Assembly (NCBI GenBank): GCA_964393895.1
Contig: CAYMWP010000136.1
Span: forward strand, 1-12,046
Source: B4-G1 sp964393895
GTDB lineage: Bacteria; Chloroflexota; Anaerolineae; B4-G1
Length of the DNA: 12,046 nucleotides
Direction: 5' to 3'
Below are positions 6,256 through 12,046 of the stretch, one piece after another (the stretch's first letter is position 1; every line of letters starts with the position of its first letter). The notes beneath the pieces are model-generated. The model was not told the origin of the DNA. It ran no database searches and saw only the letters and a list, made by a program, of their open reading frames with translations. A program made the position numbers and the translations under genes.

Positions 6256-7268
6256 CCAACTACTTGCTGGTCTTTGCCGGCGCGCTGGTGTTGGCTATGG
6301 GCGCTACGCCGGCGGCTCGCCGGTTAGCCGCGCGGACGGGGTTCATTGACCACCCAGAAGCCCGCCGCATCCACACGCGCCCCGTCCCCCGCCTGGGAGG
6401 AGCCGCCATCTATCTGGCCGTCATCGTCGCAGCGCTCGTCCTGGGGAGACGATACAACTTTGCCCAATTCGGCGCCATCCTCGTCGGCGCTACCGGCGTC
6501 TCCTTCATGGGCTTGGTGGACGACCGCTGGGGACTGCGCCCGCTGATCAAAATGCTGATCCAGGCGCTCGCCGCCCTACTGCTGTACGCCAATGGCATCT
6601 ACGTCGGCACGTTCCATCACCCCATCCTGAACCTGGTCACCACGGTGCTGTGGGTCGGCTTTATCACCAACGCGGTCAACTTTCTCGACAACATGGATGG
6701 CCTGGCCGGCGGCGTCTCTGCCATCGCGGCCGCCTTCTTTGCCCTGATGTGCTCCTTCAGTGGACAATACCTGGTCGGTGCGCTCTCCATCGCCGTGTTA
6801 GCCGCCTGCCTGGGTTTCCTGTTCTACAACCTCAACCCGGCCAGCATCTTTATGGGAGATTCGGGGTCTCAGTTCCTCGGCTTTATCCTGGCCGCCATCG
6901 GCATCAAACTGCGCTTCCCCGATAACGTCACCTTTGTCACCTGGATGGTGCCGGTGCTGGTGATGGGACTGCCCATCTTTGATACCGCGCTGGTAATCGT
7001 CTCGCGCCTGCGCCGCCGCCTGAACCCGGCCACCACGCCCGGCACAGACCACACCTCGCACCGGCTGGCGGCGGCCGGGATGACCCAAAGAGAGGTCGTA
7101 CTGACGCTCTATGTCGTCTCGTTCATCCTGGGTCTGCTCGCCACTTTTGTCACCCAGGCCTCTGTCCTGGAGGGCTATGTCGTCGGCGGGACCGTCGCCC
7201 TGGCCGGTCTCTATGGTATGTGGCGATTGGAGCGCTCTCCCTTCCGATCCAATCAACCAACCAACTAG
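6252..7268 (+). CDS. Polyprenyl-phosphate HexNAc-1-phosphate transferase (WecA/TagO-like)
   Basis: This 338-residue multi-pass membrane enzyme of the MraY/WecA family would transfer a sugar-1-phosphate, usually GlcNAc-1-P, from its UDP donor to undecaprenyl phosphate. That is the first committed step of many surface glycans. Family motifs are all present: PRLGG (46-50), VDD (D90, D91) for Mg2+ and substrate, NFLDNMDGLAGG (N143, D146, D149), MGDSGSQFLG (D203) and the late histidine motif TDHTSHRL (H267, H270). The last is typical of the WecA/TagO/TarO branch rather than of MraY, whose muropeptide-recognition region is absent. The ATG overlaps the stop of the ligase-like gene (ATGA), and AGAGGT at 6240-6245 sits 6 nt upstream. 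Position within the cluster makes it the likely initiating enzyme for the glycan built here. Donor sugar identity is inferred from the family. Confidence 0.92.
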   Translation: MTNYLLVFAGALVLAMGATPAARRLAARTGFIDHPEARRIHTRPVPRLGGAAIYLAVIVAALVLGRRYNFAQFGAILVGATGVSFMGLVDDRWGLRPLIKMLIQALAALLLYANGIYVGTFHHPILNLVTTVLWVGFITNAVNFLDNMDGLAGGVSAIAAAFFALMCSFSGQYLVGALSIAVLAACLGFLFYNLNPASIFMGDSGSQFLGFILAAIGIKLRFPDNVTFVTWMVPVLVMGLPIFDTALVIVSRLRRRLNPATTPGTDHTSHRLAAAGMTQREVVLTLYVVSFILGLLATFVTQASVLEGYVVGGTVALAGLYGMWRLERSPFRSNQPTN

Positions 7269-7278
7269 CGAGGAACCT

Positions 7279-8622
7279 ATGACCACACTTGAAGACAGAA
7301 TCTCTAATTGTACCGCCCGCGTCGCCGTCATCGGCCTGGGCTACGTCGGCCTGCCCCTGGCGACGGCGTTTGCCAAAGCTGGTTTCCGCGTCATCGGCGT
7401 GGACATGGACCAGGGTAAAGTTGACTCCATCATGGCTGGTCGGAGCTACATCCCCGACGTCCCCGCCGCCGACCTGACCGCTCACGTCCAATCTGGTCTC
7501 CTCACGGCCACGTCAGACTATGACGAGTTGAGCGAGGCGGACGCCATATTCATCTGCGTCCCCACCCCCTACGATGCCCAACGCGCCCCCGATCTCGCCT
7601 ACATCGAAGCTGCCAGCCGGGGCATCCGGCCGCGCCTCAAGCCCGGCCAACTCATAGTCCTGCAGAGCACCACTTATCCAGGCACGACGGAAGAGATCGT
7701 CCAGCCGATTCTGGAGGAGAGCGGTCTCAAGGCTGGCGACGATTTCTACCTGGCCTTTTCCCCCGAACGCATTGACCCGGGCAATAAACAATGGTCGGCC
7801 TACAACACCCCCAAGGTCGTGGGCGGCCTCACGCCCGAGTGCACCCGGTTGGCCTGCGACCTATTGAGTCAAATGGGCGCACCGGTGCATCCGGTCTCCT
7901 CCACCCGCGCCGCCGAACTGACCAAGCTGCTGGAGAATACCTTCCGCGCCGTCAACATCGCCCTGGTCAACGAACTGGCCCTGCTGACCGAACGGATGGG
8001 CATTGATCTCTGGGAAGTGGTGGCGGCGGCCAAGACCAAACCCTTTGGTTTTATGCCCTTCTACCCTGGCCCCGGTGTGGGCGGGCACTGCATCCCGGTA
8101 GATCCCTATTACCTCAGTTGGAAGGCCCGCGAGTACGACTATTACACCGAGTTCATCGAACTGGCGGGCGAGGTCAACCAGGCCATGACCTATCACGCCG
8201 TGGACCTGGTGTGTCAGGCCCTCTCCCTGGACGGGAAGCCTCTGCGTGGCTCGCGCGTGCTGGTGCTGGGCGTGGCCTTCAAACCGGATATTGACGACGC
8301 CCGCAACTCTCCCGCCGAACGGGTCATCGAACTGCTGCTGAGCCGTGGCGCTGCCGTCCGCTACCACGACCCCTACGTGCCGCGCTTCCAGGTGGGCGGC
8401 GACGTCTTTCACCGCGAACCGGTCGTGCTGGAATCGGCCGAGTTGAGCGACGAGGAAATCGCCGCCGCCGATTGTGTCGTCGTCGTCACCGACCACCGCA
8501 GTCTCAATTATGAGCGCGTAGTGCAACGAGCCGATCTGGTCGTAGATACGCGCAACGTCACCGCTGGCCTGCCCGGTGGCGGGGCAAAAATAGTGCGCCT
8601 GGGTGCGCCCCTGCCCAAGTGA
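7279..8622 (+). CDS. UDP-N-acetylhexosamine 6-dehydrogenase (WecC/WbpA-like)
   Basis: This 447-residue enzyme of the UDP-glucose/GDP-mannose dehydrogenase family would oxidise C6 of a UDP-sugar to a uronic acid with two NAD+. The N-terminal Rossmann motif GLGYVG is at 19-24. The central domain contains STTYPGT, SPERIDPGN and ELTKLLENTFRAVNI. The catalytic cysteine is C271 in GVGGHCIPVDPYYLSWKA, and the C-terminal domain starts near VLVLGVAFKPDIDDARNSPA. SPERIDPGN together with the CIPVDPYYL block resembles enzymes acting on UDP-GlcNAc or UDP-ManNAc more than UDP-glucose, but substrate is not proven. ATG 7279 follows GAGGA (7270-7274) by 4 nt, a slightly short spacing, and lies 10 nt after the previous stop. 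An upstream in-frame extension overlaps the transferase gene and is not credible. The product would feed acidic sugars to the cluster's glycan. Confidence 0.92.
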   Translation: MTTLEDRISNCTARVAVIGLGYVGLPLATAFAKAGFRVIGVDMDQGKVDSIMAGRSYIPDVPAADLTAHVQSGLLTATSDYDELSEADAIFICVPTPYDAQRAPDLAYIEAASRGIRPRLKPGQLIVLQSTTYPGTTEEIVQPILEESGLKAGDDFYLAFSPERIDPGNKQWSAYNTPKVVGGLTPECTRLACDLLSQMGAPVHPVSSTRAAELTKLLENTFRAVNIALVNELALLTERMGIDLWEVVAAAKTKPFGFMPFYPGPGVGGHCIPVDPYYLSWKAREYDYYTEFIELAGEVNQAMTYHAVDLVCQALSLDGKPLRGSRVLVLGVAFKPDIDDARNSPAERVIELLLSRGAAVRYHDPYVPRFQVGGDVFHREPVVLESAELSDEEIAAADCVVVVTDHRSLNYERVVQRADLVVDTRNVTAGLPGGGAKIVRLGAPLPK

Positions 8623-8623
8623 T

Positions 8624-9211
8624 ATGTATACCCACCATCCCAAACCCGTAGCCCCACCCCCACCGCCCCCCCGCCTGCTGAGGGTCGTCCAAATCCTGAC
8701 CGTCGTCGCCATACTGGTCGCCCTCGGCGCGGCCCTCTACTTCCGCGATCGTCTCCAGGAGCTGGAGCAGTACGGCTACGCCGCTGTCTTTCTGGTGGGG
8801 CTGGTCAGCAACGCCACGTTGATCCTGCCGGTGCCGGGGCTGGCGATCAGCTCGGTGCTGGGGGGTGTGTTCAACCCGTGGATCGTGGGGCTGGTCGGAG
8901 GTGTGGGCCAGGCGTTGGGGGAACTGACCGGCTACATGGCTGGCTACAGCGGGCAGACCTGGGTGGACGAGAACATCGTTTACAATCACCTGGCCCAGTG
9001 GATGCAGCGGCACGGCGCCCTGACCATCTTTGTGCTGGCCCTCATCCCCAACCCGGTCTTTGACGTAGGGGGGCTGGCAGCCGGCGCGCTGCGCTTCCCG
9101 CTGTACAAGTTTCTGATGAGCTGCACCGCCGGCAAGGTGGTCAAGAACATTGCCTTTGCCCTGGCCGGCTATTATGGAATAGAGGCATTGTTCAGGCTAT
9201 TGGGAGGCTGA
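8624..9211 (+). CDS. VTT-domain (DedA/SNARE-associated-like) membrane protein
   Basis: This 195-residue integral membrane protein has a short proline-rich N terminus (six prolines, 11-16), a transmembrane helix (~22-42) and then a VTT/DedA-type core. The core shows GLVSNATLILPVPGL, a glycine-rich stretch GGVFNPWIVGLVGGVGQALGE with the following YMAGYSG, and IPNPVFDVGGLAAGALRFP, the place where family members carry a conserved loop. Some DedA proteins are known to translocate undecaprenyl phosphate. That role would fit this position after a WecA-like gene, but is only an inference. ATG 8624 lies 1 nt after the dehydrogenase stop with no clear Shine-Dalgarno, so translation may be coupled. A GTG at 8603 would add seven residues and overlap the upstream gene; I prefer the ATG. 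This is the last gene before the tRNA. Confidence 0.82.
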   Translation: MYTHHPKPVAPPPPPPRLLRVVQILTVVAILVALGAALYFRDRLQELEQYGYAAVFLVGLVSNATLILPVPGLAISSVLGGVFNPWIVGLVGGVGQALGELTGYMAGYSGQTWVDENIVYNHLAQWMQRHGALTIFVLALIPNPVFDVGGLAAGALRFPLYKFLMSCTAGKVVKNIAFALAGYYGIEALFRLLGG

Positions 9212-9244
9212 TCCTCAGACTCTTACACTGATCTACTTGCCCGC

Positions 9245-9273
9245 TTGCGGTCTGAAAACTTTGGTGCTATAAT
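9245..9273 (+). promoter_or_regulatory. Promoter of tRNA-Val
   Basis: A perfect TATAAT -10 (9268-9273) is preceded by an extended -10 TG (9265-9266). A TTGCGG -35 (9245-9250) lies at exactly 17 nt. The expected transcript start near 9280 is only about 5 nt before the mature tRNA. Confidence 0.75.
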
Positions 9274-9284
9274 GTTCACACCTT

Positions 9285-9358
9285 GGGCGCGTAGCTCAGT
9301 TGGTCAGAGCGCTACACTCACATTGTAGAGGTCAGGGGTTCGAGTCCCTTCGCGCCCA
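9285..9358 (+). tRNA. tRNA-Val (anticodon CAC)
   Basis: The 74-nt cloverleaf is complete. The acceptor stem GGGCGCG/CGCGCCC pairs perfectly, the D stem is GCTC/GAGC, and the anticodon stem is CTACA/TGTAG around loop CTCACAT. The anticodon CAC is at 9319-9321 and reads GUG valine codons. A 5-nt variable loop precedes the T stem AGGGG/CCCTT (one G-T pair) with loop TTCGAGT. The discriminator base is A9358. No CCA is encoded (CTC follows), so the end must be added by a nucleotidyltransferase. It has its own promoter and likely terminator and separates the glycan cluster from the sensor kinase. Confidence 0.95.
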
Positions 9359-9370
9359 CTCTCAGAAGTC

Positions 9371-9423
9371 AGGCCGCAGCTGCGTGGATGAGCGGGCACC
9401 CACCCAGTACCCGCGGCCTTTTT
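9371..9423 (+). terminator. Probable intrinsic terminator after tRNA-Val
   Basis: The arm AGGCCGC (9371-9377) pairs with GCGGCCT (9413-9419), followed by a T-run (9419-9423). The long interior can form a second small hairpin between GCGGG (9392-9396) and CCCGC (9410-9414), which competes for part of the outer arm. The GC-rich stem directly before Ts supports termination of the tRNA transcript. Confidence 0.6.
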
Positions 9424-9462
9424 GGTGTCTGGGGTTTGGCAAATTCGATCTGGCTCCGAGAA

Positions 9463-9490
9463 TTGTAATTTGTCAGTATCCAGTTAGTAT
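9463..9490 (+). promoter_or_regulatory. Putative promoter of the histidine kinase gene
   Basis: TTGTAA (9463-9468, 4 of 6 to consensus) and TAGTAT (9485-9490) are spaced by 16 nt in an AT-richer stretch. The predicted transcript start near 9497 is only about 6 nt before the ATG at 9503. No ribosome binding site is visible, so the mRNA may be nearly leaderless. Confidence 0.45.
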
Positions 9491-9502
9491 ACCCTGAAAA
9501 CC

Positions 9503-11290
9503 ATGTCACCATCTCGCGGCACCGACGGGCACTTTGAGGTAGATTGGCTCATTAGCAATCTGCGCTGGTTGCTTTTGGTAAGCGTCGCGTTTGTCAGTTT
9601 CACGAACACACTCATTGACTTTATCACCGATCAAAGCGGCAACTTTATCAACGTAATACCCAACTATATACCCCAGATCATTCTCCTGATACTGGCGGCC
9701 TTTTACAACTTGGCCGTGATGCTGTTGCTCTCCTACGGCACCCGCCCACGCTTTATGCCGGTGGTGACATTATTGCTCGATACACTCCTGACCATTGGCT
9801 TTGTCACCACGTCGGGCGGTCTGTATAGTCCCCTCTTGTTCTTTGCCCTGTTCCCTGTACTCACCGCCACGTTGCGCTTTCCCTGGATAATCAGCCTGAT
9901 AGTCGCCCTGGTCATCGTGGTGGGATGCGGCGTCATCGGGTACGCGCCTGGCGGGTCGTCGTGGGTAGACCTGCTTCCTTTTACAGCCAGGTCTCTGATC
10001 CTGCTGCTGGCAGCCGCCATAAGCGGGCTGGTGGGAGACCGTATGAAACGAACCATTACGCGCAAGTACCGCTCCGAAGAGGAAGCAGAACTGCGCAAGC
10101 TACACGCTGCCCAAGAGCGTTCGCGGGCGATCTTTGAGCTGGCAAGTACACTCAGCGCGACACTGAACTATAACAAGGTGCTGGAAGCAGTGCTCGAGGT
10201 AGGCGAGGCCGGGATGCACGAATGGAGTCGCCCAGACACATCTCACGTGAGCATGGTGCTGCTCTTTGGGCAGAGTGACCTACGCATCGTTGCCTCGCGC
10301 CACCTGACGCAGCGCGACCAAAAAACCACCTTCCGGGGCCAGAGCGGAGTCTTGGCCCAGGCGCTGACGACGGCAGAAGCGCTGGTCGTCAACAACCCCT
10401 CGTCAGACCCGGAACTGTGCCAACTCGTCATGATGCACAGTTGCCGGCAGGCGATCATCGTGCCGTTGCGGGCCGGGTTCGAGAGCTTTGGCGCGGTCGT
10501 TTTTGCCAGCCCCCAACCCAGAATCTACACAGAAGAACACAAAAATCTGCTCATCGCTATATGTAACCAGGCCATCGTCGCGCTCCAGAACGCCCAACTC
10601 TATCAAAGCCTAAGGGAAGAAAAGGAACGAATCGTGGAGGTAGAGGAAGACGCTCGCAAGAAACTGGCCCGCGACCTGCACGATGGCCCCACGCAGAGCA
10701 TTGCGGCCATCGCAATGCGGCTTAATTATGCGCAGATGTTGTTAAAGAAGGAAGAGGACATAGAACAGACGGTCGAAGAGTTGGTGCGGACGGAAGAGTT
10801 GGCGCGGCGCACGACGAAAGAAATCCGCCACATGCTCTTTACACTCCGCCCCCTCATCCTCGAATCGCAAGGGTTGCAGGCGGCTCTGGAGCAATACATC
10901 AGCAAACTGGCCGAGACCGAGGATCTACCCATTCACCTGGACGCCATGCCGGAAGCCGACAAGCTGCTGGACAAAAATGCCCAGGGGGTGATCTTTTACA
11001 TCATTGACGAGGCGATCGGCAACGCCCGTAAACACTCCCGGGCTGAAAGAATTCAGGTGCGATTGTACCTCCAGGATAACACCTTTGTCGCCCAGGTAGC
11101 GGATAATGGCCGGGGGTTCGATGTGGGCGCGGTGCAGATGCGCTACGACGAACGTGGCAGCCTGGGCCTGGTCAATATGTACGAACGCGCCGAACTGGTT
11201 GGCGGCACGCTGACAATCAACTCGGAACCGGGGAAGGGAACGCAAATCACATTGAGCGTGCCGCTACGGGAACGGTATGGAAGCCGCTGA
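9503..11290 (+). CDS. Membrane sensor histidine kinase, NarL-type, with GAF domain
   Basis: This 595-residue sensor kinase would autophosphorylate and pass phosphate to a response regulator. A membrane block with about six hydrophobic helices spans residues ~17-190 and ends in a basic, charged coiled stretch (KRTITRKYRSEEEAELRKL). A GAF-like domain follows at ~208-366 (RAIFELASTLSATLNY to LIAICNQAIVALQNAQLYQSL), and then a coiled linker. The HisKA_3 dimerisation domain holds the phospho-acceptor H393 in ARDLHDGPTQ, the hallmark of NarL/DegS-type kinases. The HATPase domain shows the N box around N507 (EAIGNARKHS) and DNGRGFD with D534, plus the late glycine-rich GKGTQITLSVP. All core residues are intact, so it should be active. 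The extracellular part is minimal, so sensing is probably by the membrane block or the GAF domain. No response regulator is adjacent. Its stop overlaps the next gene by 14 nt. Confidence 0.92.
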   Translation: MSPSRGTDGHFEVDWLISNLRWLLLVSVAFVSFTNTLIDFITDQSGNFINVIPNYIPQIILLILAAFYNLAVMLLLSYGTRPRFMPVVTLLLDTLLTIGFVTTSGGLYSPLLFFALFPVLTATLRFPWIISLIVALVIVVGCGVIGYAPGGSSWVDLLPFTARSLILLLAAAISGLVGDRMKRTITRKYRSEEEAELRKLHAAQERSRAIFELASTLSATLNYNKVLEAVLEVGEAGMHEWSRPDTSHVSMVLLFGQSDLRIVASRHLTQRDQKTTFRGQSGVLAQALTTAEALVVNNPSSDPELCQLVMMHSCRQAIIVPLRAGFESFGAVVFASPQPRIYTEEHKNLLIAICNQAIVALQNAQLYQSLREEKERIVEVEEDARKKLARDLHDGPTQSIAAIAMRLNYAQMLLKKEEDIEQTVEELVRTEELARRTTKEIRHMLFTLRPLILESQGLQAALEQYISKLAETEDLPIHLDAMPEADKLLDKNAQGVIFYIIDEAIGNARKHSRAERIQVRLYLQDNTFVAQVADNGRGFDVGAVQMRYDERGSLGLVNMYERAELVGGTLTINSEPGKGTQITLSVPLRERYGSR

Positions 11291-12026
11291 GCCGCTGGCC
11301 GCGTGGCTGTGGTTGAGCGGCTCGCTGCTCCTGGCCATCCTCTGGAACAACCTGGCCTGGCTCCTTCGCCAGCCCCGCTTCGAGACGGCGAACGAATTTA
11401 TCGCTCGCCTGACCTCCTCCCGCTTCGCCCCGTGGCTGTTCCAGTTCCTGCGTCTGCTGTATTACGTCGGCCTGCCTTATAGCGCGCTCCTGTGGGGCCA
11501 CGACGCCGTCATCGTGTCTCTGTTGGGGCTAGGTGGCAGGAAAGTGGAAGTCACTCCCGCCGATAGTTGGCTGGACTGGGCCTACGACGTAGGGTGGGGG
11601 GCAGTGCTGGGGATCGCGGCCTGGTCGCTGCTGGCGTTAGGCTGGTGGGCCTACCGCCGGGCATTGGCTACCGCCGACATCGAAGGCACGCCCGCCGGAG
11701 CCAATGTTTCCGCTTGGACGCTCCTCCGCGAGGCCGCCTTCCACCAAATCCACTGGGCCTTTTACCGCAACGCGCCCATCGTCACACTGGGCGCGTATTG
11801 GGGAACCTGGAGTGGGCTGGCGTTGGCAGCTCTGGAGGCGGCGCTCAATCCTGCCTGGCGCAAGAGCTTGGCCGACCCGCAGAAAGCCCCCGCGCAGTTG
11901 ATGCTCGGGGCGCTGGCCGTCGTCAGTAGCCTGCTATTCTGGCAGACCGAAAACCTGTGGCTGGCAGTGCTGCTCCATTGGGGAGTTTCGTGGGGACTGG
12001 CGTTGTGCGCGAGACGTAAAACGTGA
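11277..12026 (+). CDS. Multi-pass membrane protein, possibly divergent CPBP family
   Basis: This 249-residue hydrophobic protein has about six likely membrane helices, including LWLSGSLLLAILWNNLAWLL near the start, a middle one with VLGIAAWSLLALGWWAY, and two near the end. I do not recognise it with certainty. The segment LREAAFHQIHWAFYR followed by ENLWLAVLLHWGVSWGL is reminiscent of CPBP/Abi proteases, which carry EExxxR in one helix and a histidine in a later helix. The paired glutamates are reduced to one here, so activity is doubtful. The ATG lies inside the kinase gene (14-nt overlap, different frame), so the two are probably translated together and might work together. The last codons (RRKT) and the stop fall inside a heptamer repeat (12014-12034), so the original end may have been altered by that repeat. 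Confidence 0.7.
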   Translation: MEAAEPLAAWLWLSGSLLLAILWNNLAWLLRQPRFETANEFIARLTSSRFAPWLFQFLRLLYYVGLPYSALLWGHDAVIVSLLGLGGRKVEVTPADSWLDWAYDVGWGAVLGIAAWSLLALGWWAYRRALATADIEGTPAGANVSAWTLLREAAFHQIHWAFYRNAPIVTLGAYWGTWSGLALAALEAALNPAWRKSLADPQKAPAQLMLGALAVVSSLLFWQTENLWLAVLLHWGVSWGLALCARRKT

Positions 12027-12034
12027 AACGTGAC
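12014..12034 (+). repeat. Heptanucleotide tandem repeat, ACGTRAA type
   Basis: Three consecutive 7-nt units, ACGTAAA, ACGTGAA and ACGTGAC, span the end of the membrane-protein gene and its TGA stop at 12024-12026. It has a different sequence but the same period as the array at 4607-4662. The window ends 12 nt later. Confidence 0.65.
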
Positions 12035-12046
12035 CTTATGCCTCAC

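Noticed and set aside
7861..8712. 283-residue open frame on the minus strand
   Set aside because: It is antisense to the UDP-HexNAc dehydrogenase, whose catalytic cysteine region lies in this stretch. The minus-strand product shows no motif.
9300..9497. 65-residue open frame across the tRNA
   Set aside because: It starts inside tRNA-Val and runs through the terminator; it has no ribosome binding site or domain.

Overview
The window reads as a GC-rich bacterial chromosome segment in which every supported gene lies on the + strand. The style of the genes suggests a Chloroflexota (Anaerolineae-like) genome: an O-antigen-ligase-like membrane protein fused to TPRs, heptanucleotide tandem repeats running through coding sequence, a WecA-type transferase beside a UDP-HexNAc dehydrogenase, and a NarL-type GAF histidine kinase. 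This taxonomic call is inference, since no marker gene such as rRNA is present.

Layout. (1) Positions 19-162 hold a small relic ORF that repeats the first part of the glycosyltransferase gene found about 750 bp downstream. (2) Positions 188-774 hold a type II toxin-antitoxin pair (Phd/YefM-like antitoxin, RelE/ParE-like toxin) behind a TATAAT promoter with a small palindrome in its spacer. This pair looks less GC-rich than its neighbours and sits between the relic and the intact glycosyltransferase, as an inserted cassette would. (3) Positions 777-9211 hold a six-gene envelope or exopolysaccharide cluster: GT4 glycosyltransferase, extended SDR nucleotide-sugar enzyme, O-antigen ligase/polymerase-like protein with TPR tail, polyprenyl-phosphate HexNAc-1-phosphate transferase, UDP-HexNAc 6-dehydrogenase and a VTT/DedA-like membrane protein. 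Junctions are overlaps or short gaps (longest 56 nt), which fits one transcript. (4) Positions 9285-9358 hold tRNA-Val(CAC), with its own consensus-like promoter and a likely intrinsic terminator. (5) Positions 9503-11290 encode a membrane sensor histidine kinase with a GAF domain, with no response regulator beside it. It overlaps a multi-pass membrane protein (11277-12026) whose end resembles a divergent CPBP (CAAX-protease-like) family.

How the genes fit together (inference). The WecA-like enzyme would load a HexNAc-1-P on undecaprenyl phosphate. The dehydrogenase and SDR would supply uronic or modified nucleotide sugars, and the GT4 enzyme would add a sugar. The ligase/polymerase-like protein would polymerise or transfer the glycan outside the membrane. 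The VTT protein might help recycle the lipid carrier.

The least ordinary items are the GT relic/TA/GT arrangement, and a G-rich heptamer array inside the ligase-like gene. That array forms a textbook G-quadruplex motif on the coding strand and encodes a basic linker between two membrane blocks. I see no convincing new defence or mobile system.
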